DNA of 64,000 nt from Corynebacterium uterequi (GTDB taxonomy: Bacteria > Actinomycetota > Actinomycetes > Mycobacteriales > Mycobacteriaceae). The stretch covers positions 434,001 to 498,000 of the forward strand of contig NZ_CP011546.1 in NCBI RefSeq assembly GCF_001021065.1. Reading direction: 5' to 3'. Every line of letters starts with the position of its first letter. The stretch's first letter is position 1. A program made the translations under genes and the position numbers. Shown one piece after another: positions 29,579-40,996 of this stretch. The notes under the pieces are model-generated. The model had not been told where the DNA came from. It saw only the letters and a program-made list of their open reading frames with translations, and searched no databases.

Positions 29579-30993
29579 GCCACCGCACTCGTGAACACCG
29601 CCCCGGGGCCGACGGCTACCGCCGCGTCCACCGCGCCACCCCGCTGCTGGAGCTGTGGACCGTCGTGCTCGGCATCGTCGCCGTCATCATTTTAAACATT
29701 GACCGGGAGCTGATCGACGCCGTCCGCTCCTTCTCTCTCGGGTCGATTCCGTGGCGATTCGTCGTCATCGCGCTCGGCAGCGTCGTCGGCTTCTTCCTGC
29801 TGGTGTGGCTGGTGTCCTACTTCTGGTGGCGCGCCACGGGGTACCGGATCACCGACGAGGAGATCTCCCTCAAGCATGGCGTCATCGGCAAGCAGGAGCG
29901 CACCGCCCGCTTTGATCGGATCCAGGCCGTCGACGTCGTCGAGTCGGTCATCGCCCGGATCTTCCACGTCGCCGCCGTGCGGGTGGAGACCGCCGGGGGT
30001 AAGGACTCGGTCATCGAAATCAAGTACCTGAGCAAGCCGGTGGCCGTCGAGCTGCGCGCCGAGGTGCTGGCTCGCGTCCGCGGGGAGGCGGCGCCCGTCG
30101 GGCACACGACGGACCTGGCGGAGGTGACGGCGCCGGGGGAGACGCTGCCCGCGCCGCCGGAACGCCACGTCGTGGTCCCAGAGATCCCTGTCGCCCGTAG
30201 CCTGGCTGCCGCCGCGTTGAATCCCACGGTCCACATCGCCGCCGTCGCCGGCCTGGGCGTGTGGGTCTCCCCGCTGTCCTTGGCGGCGGCCGTGCCCACC
30301 CTGGTGGCCCTGGCCGGCGCCGCGTGGCGGGTCATTGACCGCTCGTATCGGTTCGTGGCCTCGCTGCACGAGGATTCCCTGGACATCTCCTACGGCCTGG
30401 CCGATCGCCGCCGGCAAACGATCCGGCTGGGCCGCATCCACGCCGTCCAGATTGACCAGCCGGTGCTGTGGCGGCTCACCGGGTGGTGGCGGGTGCGGGT
30501 CTCCGTCGCCGGCTACGGCGGGGAGGACGACCACGCGGCGACGACCACCATTCTGCCGGTCGGCTCCCGCGACCTCGCGATCCGCCTGGCCGCCCTCGTC
30601 GGGCCGCTGAGCACCGAAGAGATCGAGGGTTACGCCCGCCCCGAAGGCGCGACGATGCCGACGTTTACCTCTCCCGACGAGGCCGTCTGGGTCAGCCCCA
30701 TCGACCGCGGCCAGCAGGCCGTCACCCTCATCCCGGGCCGGGCGATCTGCCACACCGGGCGGCTGGGGCGCCGCGTGGCCATGATTGAGCGTTCCCACAT
30801 CCAGGAACTCACCCTGCACCGCGGCCCGCTGCACGGCGCGCTGGGCCTGGCGAGCGTGCGATTCGACCTAGTCAACGGCCCGGTGAGCATGACGGGGCAG
30901 GACCTGCGCTTCGCCGACGCTCAGGCGCTGCTCGACGCCCTGCGCTCGCGCGAGCTGCCCGAGCTCGACGCCGCGCCTACACAGCTCCGCTAA
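29575..30993 (+). CDS. Bacterial PH-domain membrane protein (YdbT-like)
   Basis: 472 residues. Two N-terminal hydrophobic segments (about 25-42 and 58-80) are followed by a PH domain ([20 protein letters not shown], then [17 protein letters not shown]). A second membrane pair lies near 205-245, then a second PH domain ([19 protein letters not shown]) and a third ([20 protein letters not shown]). This is the YdbT arrangement and pairs with the smaller protein upstream. Its 3' end overlaps the convergent trmL gene by 17 bp. Confidence 0.87.
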   Translation: MSHRTREHRPGADGYRRVHRATPLLELWTVVLGIVAVIILNIDRELIDAVRSFSLGSIPWRFVVIALGSVVGFFLLVWLVSYFWWRATGYRITDEEISLKHGVIGKQERTARFDRIQAVDVVESVIARIFHVAAVRVETAGGKDSVIEIKYLSKPVAVELRAEVLARVRGEAAPVGHTTDLAEVTAPGETLPAPPERHVVVPEIPVARSLAAAALNPTVHIAAVAGLGVWVSPLSLAAAVPTLVALAGAAWRVIDRSYRFVASLHEDSLDISYGLADRRRQTIRLGRIHAVQIDQPVLWRLTGWWRVRVSVAGYGGEDDHAATTTILPVGSRDLAIRLAALVGPLSTEEIEGYARPEGATMPTFTSPDEAVWVSPIDRGQQAVTLIPGRAICHTGRLGRRVAMIERSHIQELTLHRGPLHGALGLASVRFDLVNGPVSMTGQDLRFADAQALLDALRSRELPELDAAPTQLR

Positions 30994-31444
30994 AGCCCAG
31001 CTGCCGCCACACCTCGAACATGGCGATGGCCGCCGAGTTGGCGAGGTTGAGCGAACGCCGCGCCGGGATCATGGGGATGCGCACCTGCTGGGTGATCCGC
31101 GGGTGAGCGAGGTGCTCGGCGGGCAGGCCGGTCGGCTCGGTGCCGAACAGCAGCGCGTCGCCGGGGCGGAATTCGACCTCGGTGAACCACGTCGTGGCTT
31201 GGGTGGTGAAGGCGAAGATCCTCCCGGGCAGAGCCTCGGCGCAGGTGTCGAAATCGGGGTGGATGGTGACGTCCGCGAGGTCGTGGTAATCCAGTCCGGC
31301 GCGCTTGAGGTGCTTATCGTCGAAGTTGAATCCCAGCGGCTCCACGAGGTGCAGCTTCGCCCCGGAGCATGCGGCGAGGCGAATGGCGTTACCCGTGTTC
31401 GAGGGGATGACAGGGTTGTCAAAGACAATATGCACATCGGTCAC
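30977..31444 (-). CDS. trmL: tRNA (cytidine(34)-2'-O)-methyltransferase, SpoU/TrmL family
   Basis: A 155-residue SPOUT methyltransferase. It begins [20 protein letters not shown], the TrmL motif, and contains [11 protein letters not shown] and [19 protein letters not shown], which form the trefoil knot and bind AdoMet. TrmL methylates the wobble base of tRNA-Leu in E. coli. The start is GTG 31444: TAAACT (31452-31457) sits 7 nt upstream and there is no ribosome site. The frame stays open far upstream, but that stretch is antisense to folD. Divergent from folD with only 24 bp between start codons. Confidence 0.93.
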   Translation of the reverse strand: MTDVHIVFDNPVIPSNTGNAIRLAACSGAKLHLVEPLGFNFDDKHLKRAGLDYHDLADVTIHPDFDTCAEALPGRIFAFTTQATTWFTEVEFRPGDALLFGTEPTGLPAEHLAHPRITQQVRIPMIPARRSLNLANSAAIAMFEVWRQLGFSGAV

Positions 31445-31451
31445 GGCCAAC

Positions 31452-31461
31452 AGTTTAGGAT
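31452..31461. promoter_or_regulatory. Overlapping back-to-back -10 elements of trmL and folD
   Basis: Minus-strand TAAACT (31452-31457) serves trmL, and plus-strand TAGGAT (31456-31461) serves folD. They share two base pairs. Each lies 7 nt from its start codon, and neither gene has a ribosome site. Confidence 0.55.
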
Positions 31462-31468
31462 GGCGCGT

Positions 31469-32305
31469 ATGACAGCGATCAAATTGGACGGACAACTCTA
31501 CCGGGACGAGCTTTTCGCGGACCTCAAGAAGCGGGTCGCTGCCCTCAAGCGCGCGCCCGGCCTGGCGACGGTCCTCGTCGGCGATGACCCGGCCTCGCAT
31601 TCTTACGTGAAAATGAAGCACCGCGACTGCGAGCAGCTGGGCATCACTTCCATCCGCAAGGACCTGCCGGCGGATGTCACCCAGGAGGAGCTCATCGCCG
31701 TCATTGAGGAGCTCAACAACGACGACGCCTGCACCGGCTACATCGTCCAGCTGCCCCTGCCGAAGCACCTCGACGAGAACGCGGTCCTGGCCGCCATCGA
31801 CCCGGATAAGGACGCCGACGGCCTCCACCCGGTCAACCTGGGCAAGCTCGTGCTCAACGAGCCGGCGCCGCTGCCGTGTACCCCCAATGGGGCGATCAGC
31901 CTGCTGCGGCGCTTCGGCGTGGAGCTCGACGGCGCCCACGTGGTCGTCGTCGGTCGTGGTGTCACCGTCGGCCGGCCGATTGGGCTCATGCTCACCCGCC
32001 GTAGCGAGAACGCCACCGTCACCCTGTGTCACACGGGCACGAAGGACCTCGCCGCGGAGACTCGGCGCGCCGACGTCATCGTCGCCGCCGCCGGCAAAGC
32101 CCACATGATTACCGCCGACATGGTCAAGCCGGGTGCCGCGGTGCTCGACGTCGGAGTGTCCCGCGTGGACGGCAAGCTCCTCGGCGACGTCGCCCCTGAG
32201 GTGTGGGAGGTCGCTGGCGCGGTGTCCCCGAACCCGGGTGGGGTGGGCCCGCTGACTCGGGCGTTTTTGATGGCGAACGTCGTCGAGCGCGCCGAGCGTT
32301 CGTGA
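31469..32305 (+). CDS. folD: Bifunctional methylenetetrahydrofolate dehydrogenase/cyclohydrolase
   Basis: A 278-residue enzyme interconverting 5,10-methylene-THF and 10-formyl-THF, supplying one-carbon units for purines. The folate motif [12 protein letters not shown] has catalytic Lys50, and [13 protein letters not shown] and [11 protein letters not shown] line the active site. The nucleotide-binding part has [15 protein letters not shown], and [13 protein letters not shown] closes the fold. I chose ATG 31469, 7 nt after TAGGAT; ATG 31460 overlaps that -10. It overlaps the next gene by GTGA. Confidence 0.96.
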   Translation: MTAIKLDGQLYRDELFADLKKRVAALKRAPGLATVLVGDDPASHSYVKMKHRDCEQLGITSIRKDLPADVTQEELIAVIEELNNDDACTGYIVQLPLPKHLDENAVLAAIDPDKDADGLHPVNLGKLVLNEPAPLPCTPNGAISLLRRFGVELDGAHVVVVGRGVTVGRPIGLMLTRRSENATVTLCHTGTKDLAAETRRADVIVAAAGKAHMITADMVKPGAAVLDVGVSRVDGKLLGDVAPEVWEVAGAVSPNPGGVGPLTRAFLMANVVERAERS

Positions 32306-32658
32306 CGCCTACCCGCCCCCCGCGGGGGCGCCGCCGGGTAGCGCTATCCACGGACAACCCGCACGACGTCGGCAATCGTCCCTCGCCGCTGCCGGCGTGG
32401 GTCCAGCGGGTGGGGGTGGCGGCCCTCGTGCTCGCTTTCGTCGCCTCCGGCTGGTGGTCGGTCACCGAGCATTGGCGCCGCTCCGCGTTCACTCTGGGGT
32501 TCGCGATGCTGTGGCTGTCGGTGTTGCGCCTGACCTGTGATTCGAAGGTGCTAGGGCTGCTGGCCGTGCGCTCGGTGAAGTTCGACGCCACGTATTGCGC
32601 AGGCATCGGCGCGATGCTCGTGTTCCTCGCCGCGTCCGTGGACTCGCTGGGGAGTTGA
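32302..32658 (+). CDS. DUF3017 family small membrane protein
   Basis: 118 residues with a basic N terminus and three hydrophobic segments (about 32-50, 58-74 and 95-113). It matches the actinobacterial DUF3017 family, which regularly follows folD; function unknown. GTG 32302 overlaps the folD stop (GTGA), so it is translationally coupled. Good confidence for the gene, low for any role. Confidence 0.82.
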   Translation: MTPTRPPRGRRRVALSTDNPHDVGNRPSPLPAWVQRVGVAALVLAFVASGWWSVTEHWRRSAFTLGFAMLWLSVLRLTCDSKVLGLLAVRSVKFDATYCAGIGAMLVFLAASVDSLGS

Positions 32659-32770
32659 CCCGGTCGGGTTAACTCTTCGGTTACCCCTAGACGCTGGGGC
32701 TACGCGGCAGGTAGCGTGTCGAGTAAAGGAAAACCGCTGCCTGAGCAGGGAAAACAAAAGGGATGAAGGG

Positions 32771-33199
32771 ATGCGGCAGTCAATCAGTGGGGGAATCGCT
32801 GCGATTCTCGCGGCCGTGGGCGCGCTCGGAATGACGCTGGCGGCAATGCCAACGGTGATGATGGACATGGTGGACATCACCGGCGGGGCTCGGTCCGGGC
32901 TGCCCTTGGCTGTCGGCTTCGGGGTGTGCGGTATAACGCTGGTGCTGTTCGTCCTCGTGTGCGCGGTGCGCATGTTCCGGGGATGGGACACGCGGTACGT
33001 GATGAGCGCGCTGCAGGCTATGTGCGCGGTGGTGTTCGTGAGCGCGATCGTCACCGTGGTGTAGTTCATCGCCTCGGTCGGCGAGTTTCACATCCTCGGG
33101 GTCTTCGGCCTACTCGTCGGGCTGTGCGGCGCGGCCGGGCTGTACCAGGTGGCGGCGCTGACCAAGCGGGAGGCCGGCGATACCACGCAGCCGGCCTAG
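32771..33199 (+). pseudogene. Membrane protein gene interrupted by an in-frame TAG codon
   Basis: ATG 32771 (after AAAAGGG) opens a 97-codon frame with three hydrophobic segments, ending at TAG 33062-33064. The same frame continues without other stops for 44 more codons to TAG 33197-33199. The extension encodes a fourth hydrophobic segment (HILGVFGLLVGLCGAAGLY) and a polar tail, TKREAGDTTQPA. The second stop sits in a perfect palindrome that looks like the shared terminator with metX. The simplest reading is a four-segment protein of about 141 residues broken by one amber mutation. Read-through or a sequencing error are alternatives. I do not recognise the family. Confidence 0.7.
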
Positions 33200-33205
33200 G
33201 CCGGC
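33190..33205. terminator. Palindromic hairpin between convergent genes
   Basis: GCCGGCCTAGGCCGGC, a perfect 16-bp palindrome 4 nt beyond the metX stop and centred on the second TAG of the broken membrane gene. It is likely bidirectional. Confidence 0.55.
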
Positions 33206-33209
33206 GGGG

Positions 33210-34355
33210 CTAAATGATCCACTGGCCTTCGGGGTCCAACCCGAAGCCGTCGGTGGGTTCGGCGCCGTCGTTGGTCTTGGCGATGAACATGCGCAGGATG
33301 CGATCGAGCTGGCGGGTCTCGGTGAGGAACGCATCGTGGCCCACGGGGGAGACGATCTTGTATAGCCCGAGAACATTACCCAGGTTGCGGGAGAGGTGCT
33401 CTTGCTGGTGGAAGGGGTACAGGATGTCCGTGTCCACGCCGGCGACGAGGGTGGGCACCGTGGAGGAGTACAACGCCTTGTTCAGCCCGCCGCGTCCGCG
33501 GCCGGCGTCGTGCCGGTTGAGCGCCTCGGTGAGCACCACGTAGGTGCCGGCGTCGAAGCGTTCGACGAGTTTGCGTCCCTGGTATTCCAGGTAGGACTCC
33601 ACGGCGAAGCGGTGCGCCGGATCGCGGAATTTCCCGAGCGGGTTCTCGCCCTGCTGGGCGATGGTGCCGAAGCGCTCGTCGAGCTCCATCTCCCCGCGGT
33701 AGGTCAGATGCGCGATGCGCCTGGCGGCCGCTAGGCCTTCGAGGGGGCCGTCGCAGATACTGTAATAATCCCCGCCGTGAAAGTCCGGGTCGCGGGTGAT
33801 CGCGGAGATCTGCGCCGATTGGATGCCGATCTGCCACGCCGACGCCCGCGCGGATACCGCCAGGACGCAGGCGGCGTCGACGAACGTCGGCCAGCTTAGG
33901 GTCCACTCCAGCGCCCGCGCCCCGCCCATGGACCCGCCGATGACCGCGCGGACGTGCCCGATGCCGACACTGTGCAGGAAGTCCCGCTCCGCCGCCACCA
34001 GGTCGCGGATGGACAGCGCCGGGAAGCGCGAACCCCACGCGGCGCCGTCGGGGTGTGCCGACGCCGGGCCGGTGGAGCCGTAACACCCGCCGAGGGCGTT
34101 GGTGCAGATGACGCACCACCGGTTCGTGTCGAGCGCCAGGCCCGGCCCGACGAGCCCGTCCCACCACGTGGTGACGTCGGTGTCCCCGGTCAGGGCGTGC
34201 TCGATGAGGATGACGTTGTTGGTGTGCCGGTCGCCGCGGAAGTCGCCGAAGCGCTGGTAGGCGATGTGGGCGTCGGTGAGCGTCGCGCCGGCCTCGGTGC
34301 GAAAGTCACCGATGGCGACGACGGCGAGCTCGCCGCTGGGGGCTAAAGCGACCAT
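33210..34355 (-). CDS. metX: Homoserine O-acetyltransferase
   Basis: A 381-residue alpha/beta hydrolase-fold enzyme that acetylates homoserine with acetyl-CoA, the first step of methionine synthesis. The nucleophile is Ser142 in IGGSMGGARALEW; the acid is Asp in GVDTDILYP and the base His in SPVGHDAF. The oxyanion region ALTGDTDVTTWW is clear. ATG 34355 follows GAGGAGG. It lies 32 nt behind metY, whose product uses the O-acetylhomoserine made here, so the two form a metY-metX operon. Confidence 0.96.
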   Translation of the reverse strand: MVALAPSGELAVVAIGDFRTEAGATLTDAHIAYQRFGDFRGDRHTNNVILIEHALTGDTDVTTWWDGLVGPGLALDTNRWCVICTNALGGCYGSTGPASAHPDGAAWGSRFPALSIRDLVAAERDFLHSVGIGHVRAVIGGSMGGARALEWTLSWPTFVDAACVLAVSARASAWQIGIQSAQISAITRDPDFHGGDYYSICDGPLEGLAAARRIAHLTYRGEMELDERFGTIAQQGENPLGKFRDPAHRFAVESYLEYQGRKLVERFDAGTYVVLTEALNRHDAGRGRGGLNKALYSSTVPTLVAGVDTDILYPFHQQEHLSRNLGNVLGLYKIVSPVGHDAFLTETRQLDRILRMFIAKTNDGAEPTDGFGLDPEGQWII

Positions 34356-34387
34356 GTCCTCCTCGTTCTGTTTTTCAGGCTGCGGGG

Positions 34388-35710
34388 CTAGATGGCGTCG
34401 AGGGCCTGGGAGAGGTCGGCGATGATGTCGTCGATGTTCTCGATGCCGACGGACAGGCGGACCGTGGCCTGGGTGATGCCGGCGCGCTTGAGTCCGTCGG
34501 CGTCGGACTGGGAGTGCGTGGTGGAGGCCGGGTGAACCACCAGGGAGCGCACGTCGCCGATGTTGGCCAGGTTGGAGTGCAGCTTCAGCGCGTCGATAAA
34601 CCGCCACGCCGTGGTCTTGTCTTCGGGGTCGCCGTGGACGTCGAAGGTGAGCACGGAGCCGGTGTGCTTAAGGCCGAGCTTCTGCTTGACCGAATACCAC
34701 GGGGAGGACTCCAGGCCGGCGTAGTTGACGCTGGCCACCTTGTCGTGGTTGTTGAGGAACTCGGCGACCTTGGCGGCGTTGTCGTTGTGGCGCTCGACGC
34801 GCAGCGAGAGGGTGTCAAGGCCCTGCAGCGTCACCCACGCGTTGAAGGCGCTTAAGGTGGCGCCGGTGTCGCGCAGCCACCCGGCGCGCGCCTTGAGGGC
34901 GTAGGCCGGGGCGCCGAGGTCGGCGTACTTCAGGCCATGGTAGGCGGGGTCCGGGGTAACGAAGTAGGGGAAGACCGGCTCGCCGTCGCGGGTGACGGTC
35001 CAGTCGAAGTGACCGCCGTCGACGAGGACGCCGCCCACGCCGGAGCCATTGCCCGTGTAGAACTTCGTCAGCGAGTTGACGACGACGTCCGCGCCGAGCT
35101 CCAGCGGCCGGACCACGGCGGCGGTGGCGATGGTGTTATCGATAATGAGCGGCACCTGGTTGGCGTGGGCAACCTCGGCGACCGCCGGGATGTCGAGCAC
35201 GTCAGCCTGCGGGTTGCCGAAGGTTTCGCCGTAAAAGGCCTTCGTGTTGGGCTGCACGGCCGCCTGCCACGAGGCCGGATCGTCCGGGTTTTCGACGAAG
35301 GTCGAGGAAATCCCCAGGCGGTCCAGGGTGATAAGGAAGAGCGTCTCGGTGCCGCCGTAAAGCCGGGGCGAGACGACGATGTGATCCCCGGCCGAGGCGA
35401 GCGTGGCGATAGCGGCGATCTCGGCGGCCTGGCCGGAGGCGAAGGCCACGGCGGCGACGCCGCCTTCGAGGGAAGCGATGCGCTCCTCCAGCACCCCGAC
35501 GGTGGGGTTGGTCAGCCGGGAGTAGATGGGGCCGGCGTCGGAGAGGTTGAAGCGGTTCGCGGCGTGCTCGGCGTCGTTGAACACGTAGGAGGAGGTGAGG
35601 TAAATGGGTTGGTTGCGGGACCCGGTGTCCTGGTCGACGTGCTGGCCGGCGTGGATGGAACGGGTTTCGAAGGACCACTCGTTGGCGTGGGAGTTATCGT
35701 ACTTTGGCAT
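34388..35710 (-). CDS. metY: O-acetylhomoserine sulfhydrylase
   Basis: A 440-residue PLP enzyme of the Cys/Met metabolism family. It joins sulfide to O-acetylhomoserine to give homocysteine directly. PLP binds Lys216 in NSLTKFYTGNG; other family blocks are YSRLTNPT and EGGVAAVAFASGQAA. The long insert after the Lys (PVFPYFVTPDPAYHGLKYAD) is typical of the large MetY subfamily. The ATG at 35710 lies 6 nt after TAATCT and lacks a ribosome site, so it may be leaderless. A McbR-type operator abuts the -10. Confidence 0.96.
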   Translation of the reverse strand: MPKYDNSHANEWSFETRSIHAGQHVDQDTGSRNQPIYLTSSYVFNDAEHAANRFNLSDAGPIYSRLTNPTVGVLEERIASLEGGVAAVAFASGQAAEIAAIATLASAGDHIVVSPRLYGGTETLFLITLDRLGISSTFVENPDDPASWQAAVQPNTKAFYGETFGNPQADVLDIPAVAEVAHANQVPLIIDNTIATAAVVRPLELGADVVVNSLTKFYTGNGSGVGGVLVDGGHFDWTVTRDGEPVFPYFVTPDPAYHGLKYADLGAPAYALKARAGWLRDTGATLSAFNAWVTLQGLDTLSLRVERHNDNAAKVAEFLNNHDKVASVNYAGLESSPWYSVKQKLGLKHTGSVLTFDVHGDPEDKTTAWRFIDALKLHSNLANIGDVRSLVVHPASTTHSQSDADGLKRAGITQATVRLSVGIENIDDIIADLSQALDAI

Positions 35711-35716
35711 GTGGCC

Positions 35717-35737
35717 AGATTAAGACCAAGCTGTCTA
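35717..35737 (-). promoter_or_regulatory. metY promoter -10 with adjacent McbR-type operator
   Basis: The minus-strand -10 is TAATCT (35717-35722). Next to it, plus-strand AAGAC-caagct-GTCTA (35722-35737) matches the McbR consensus TAGAC-N6-GTCTA at nine of ten positions. McbR is the corynebacterial repressor of sulfur and methionine genes, released by S-adenosylhomocysteine. Confidence 0.7.
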
Positions 35738-35876
35738 GGCGGGAAAGGTGCCTGCCGTTATCCCAGGTAGACGGGTGAATAAAAATAGACCGAGCGGTTT
35801 GATGGGTGGGAACCGGCTGCTAGTGTCTGGTATTACCAATCGGGCGATTATGGCTCCCCCGGTGCAGGTACGCCGA

Positions 35877-35908
35877 TATACTAACCCCGAGGCGGCGCCG
35901 CACGGCGC
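35877..35908 (+). promoter_or_regulatory. Candidate ppc promoter and leader hairpin
   Basis: TATACT (35877-35882) lies 57 nt before the ppc start. The leader then contains GGCGCCG-CA-CGGCGCC (35893-35908), a 7-bp stem with a tight loop. The 229-bp metY-ppc gap holds no other gene. Confidence 0.45.
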
Positions 35909-35939
35909 CCCCGAGGAAACCAAGAAGGAGAGTGAAGCT

Positions 35940-38579
35940 ATGGCCGCACACGTCAGCGAGGACATCCGCCTGATGGGGCGCATCCTTGGCGAAGTTATCG
36001 CCCAGCAGGAAGGCGAGCAGGTCCTGGCCCTCGTCGAGAAAACCCGCGAACTGGCCTTCCAGGTCGCCGCGAAGAAGGCCTCCCACGAGGACCTTGTCCG
36101 CGTCTTCCGCGATCTGTCGCCGGAGACCATCAACCTGGTTGCCCGCGCGTTTAGCCACTTCGCGTTGATCGCCAACGTCGCCGAAGACCTCGACGACCAC
36201 TCCACCGAGCCGCCGACCTCCCTGTCCGCCACCTTTGCCAAGCTCACCGAGCTCGACGGCGATCGTGTCGCCCAGGTCGTGCGAGGCAGCCACGTCGTCC
36301 CGGTGCTCACCGCGCACCCGACGGAGACCCGCCGTCGCACCATCTTCGACGTCCAAAACCGCATCATGGAGCTGCTGCGCACCTCCCGGCACACCGGCGT
36401 CACCGCCGACATTGAGCGCGAACTCACCCTCGAAATGACGCTGCTGTGGCAGACGGCGCTCATCCGCAACGCCCGCCCCAGCCTCTACAACGAGGTCAAC
36501 GTGGCCCTGCGCTACTATGGGCTGTCCCTGCTCGAGCAGGTCCCCGCGCTCAACCGCGCCATCTCGGAGTCCGTGAAGGACAACTTCGGCACGGACATCG
36601 GCGACATCAACATGGTGCGCATGGGCTCCTGGATCGGCGGCGACCACGACGGAAACCCCTTCGTCAATGCCGACACCGTCAGCTACGCCACCAAGGCCGC
36701 CGCGCGCACCGCCTTCGACTACTACCTTGAGCAGCTCGACGCCCTCGACCGCCAGCTCAGCCTCTCCCTGCGCTACAGCGCGGTGACCGAGGACCTCACC
36801 CAGCTCGCCGAGGACTCCGGCGACAACCGCGAGCTTCGCCTCGACGAGCCGTACCGACGCGCCGTCGCCGGCATCCGCACCCGGGTGGAACAGACGGCGG
36901 CCTTCATGCTCGACGACGCCGCCGACCCCGACGCCCGGCCCTACGCCACCCCGCAGGAGCTGCTCGCCGACCTCGACATCATCGACGCCTCCCTGCGCGC
37001 CAACAACGACGGTGTCATCGCCGACGACCGCCTCGCCCGCCTGCGTAGCGCCATCGTCACCTTCGGCTTCCACCTCTACACCCTCGACCTGCGCCAAAAC
37101 TCCGAGGCCTTCGAGGAAATCCTCACCGAGATCTTCGCCCTCAACGGTGTATGCGAGGACTACGCGGGCCTCGACGAGCCGGCTCGCGTCGAACTGCTCG
37201 TCGCCGAGCTCGGCCACCGCCGGCCCCTGGTCTCCGAAACGCAGATCAACTCCCTGTCCGAGGTCGCGGCCAAGGAGCTGCGGATCCTGCGCGCCGCCGC
37301 CGACGCGGTCGCCAAGTTCGGCCCGCGCAGCGTCAACAACCAGATCATCGCCATGACCAGCCAGGTCAGCGATATCCTCGAGCCGATGGTGCTGCTCAAG
37401 CAGTACGAGCTCGACCTCGACATCGTGCCGCTGTTTGAAACCATCGAGGACCTCCAGGCCGGCGCCGCCGTGCTGGATCAGCTCTGGGACGTGCCCGTTT
37501 ACCGGGAGCACCTGCGCCGGCACGACGACACCCAGGAGGTCATGCTGGGCTACTCCGACTCGAACAAGGACGGCGGCTACCTCCAGGCCAACTGGGCTCT
37601 CTACCAGGCCGAATTGGACCTCGCCGGGCTCAGCGAGCGCCGCGGCGTGCGCATCCGGCTCATGCACGGCCGTGGCGGCACCGTCGGCCGCGGTGGCGGC
37701 CCGACCTACGACGCCCTCGTCGCCCAGCCGCGCGGCTCCGTCAGCGGCTCCGTGCGCGTCACCGAGCAGGGTGAGGTCGTCTCCGCCTACTACGGCTCGC
37801 CGATCACCGCCCGCCGCCACCTTGAAGCCTTCGTCGCCGGGGCGCTGGAGGCCACGCTCCTCGACAGCGCCGACCACCCCGACACCGACGCCGACTACGC
37901 CCTCATGGCCGAGCTTTCCGAGCGGTCCGGCCAGGTGTATCGGGAGCTGCTGGGCTCCGAGGGCTTCATCGCGTACTTCACCCAGTCCACCCCGCTGCAC
38001 GAGATCGGCGAGCTCAACATCGGCTCCCGCCCGGCCTCTCGCAAGCAGACGAAGGCCATCTCGGATCTGCGCGCCATCCCCTGGGTGCTGTCCTGGTCCC
38101 AGGCGCGCTCGTCCATCCCGGGTTGGTTCGGCGTGGGTTCGGCCTTCCACGACTGGGCCGGCGACGACGCCGAGCGCTGGGACCGCCTGCGTGCCCTCAA
38201 CGCCTCGTGGCCGTTCTTCCGCACCATGCTGTCGAACATGGCGCAGGTGATGTCCAAGGTGGAGATGGAGTTCGCCCAGCTGTACTCGCGGCTGGTCGAC
38301 GACCAGGAGGTCGCCGCCCGCATCTACTCCCGCATCAACGAGGAGTTCGAGCTCACCCGCGACGCCTACCTGCGCATCACCGACAGCGAGAGCGTGGTCG
38401 ACGATAACCAGAACCAGGCGCGCTCGCTCAAGCGGCGCTACCCCTACCTGCTGCCGCTCAACGCCATCCAGGTGGAGCTGCTGCGCCGCTACCGTCAGGG
38501 CGATCACTCGCCGGCGGTGTCCACCACCATTCAGGTGACGATGAACGGCCTGGCCACCGCGCTGCGCAACTCCGGCTAG
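35940..38579 (+). CDS. ppc: Phosphoenolpyruvate carboxylase
   Basis: An 879-residue enzyme that carboxylates PEP to oxaloacetate to refill the TCA cycle. Catalytic His126 lies in VLTAHPTETRRR. Lys543 is in GYSDSNKDGGY, and the glycine loop is MHGRGGTVGRGGGP with downstream QGEVVSAYYG. The C terminus is ATALRNSG, close to the usual family ending. ATG 35940 follows AAGGAG; a longer frame upstream has no ribosome site. In C. glutamicum ppc lies in the gap-pgk-tpi cluster (from memory), so its position between metY and icd is notable. Confidence 0.97.
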   Translation: MAAHVSEDIRLMGRILGEVIAQQEGEQVLALVEKTRELAFQVAAKKASHEDLVRVFRDLSPETINLVARAFSHFALIANVAEDLDDHSTEPPTSLSATFAKLTELDGDRVAQVVRGSHVVPVLTAHPTETRRRTIFDVQNRIMELLRTSRHTGVTADIERELTLEMTLLWQTALIRNARPSLYNEVNVALRYYGLSLLEQVPALNRAISESVKDNFGTDIGDINMVRMGSWIGGDHDGNPFVNADTVSYATKAAARTAFDYYLEQLDALDRQLSLSLRYSAVTEDLTQLAEDSGDNRELRLDEPYRRAVAGIRTRVEQTAAFMLDDAADPDARPYATPQELLADLDIIDASLRANNDGVIADDRLARLRSAIVTFGFHLYTLDLRQNSEAFEEILTEIFALNGVCEDYAGLDEPARVELLVAELGHRRPLVSETQINSLSEVAAKELRILRAAADAVAKFGPRSVNNQIIAMTSQVSDILEPMVLLKQYELDLDIVPLFETIEDLQAGAAVLDQLWDVPVYREHLRRHDDTQEVMLGYSDSNKDGGYLQANWALYQAELDLAGLSERRGVRIRLMHGRGGTVGRGGGPTYDALVAQPRGSVSGSVRVTEQGEVVSAYYGSPITARRHLEAFVAGALEATLLDSADHPDTDADYALMAELSERSGQVYRELLGSEGFIAYFTQSTPLHEIGELNIGSRPASRKQTKAISDLRAIPWVLSWSQARSSIPGWFGVGSAFHDWAGDDAERWDRLRALNASWPFFRTMLSNMAQVMSKVEMEFAQLYSRLVDDQEVAARIYSRINEEFELTRDAYLRITDSESVVDDNQNQARSLKRRYPYLLPLNAIQVELLRRYRQGDHSPAVSTTIQVTMNGLATALRNSG

Positions 38580-38596
38580 CGCGGCGTCGCCCCCGC

Positions 38597-38618
38597 GTAG
38601 TGTGCGAACGCGCACTAC
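38597..38618. terminator. Bidirectional hairpin between ppc and icd
   Basis: GTAGTGTGCG-AA-CGCGCACTAC, a 10-bp stem with one G-T wobble, in the 39-bp gap between the convergent ppc and icd stops. Confidence 0.7.
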
Positions 38619-40814
<2,196 letters not shown>

Positions 40815-40996
40815 CTAACTCCTTAAGGCTTAGGTGACGGTCGTCGGGCTCGCTGTGGTTACGAACACTGCGGGAAGCGCGTGACCAGCGGAGCACCTCA
40901 CCCGGATCTTAGCAAAACGCAACAGGATGCCCGTACTGTTTACCGCTTGGGGGTGGTGGGCGGGTCAGCGCACTAGCCGACGAAGGGTCGGGAACC

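Noticed and set aside
35820..38615. 931-codon minus-strand ORF opposite ppc
   Set aside because: A codon-periodicity shadow of ppc, without motifs or a ribosome site.
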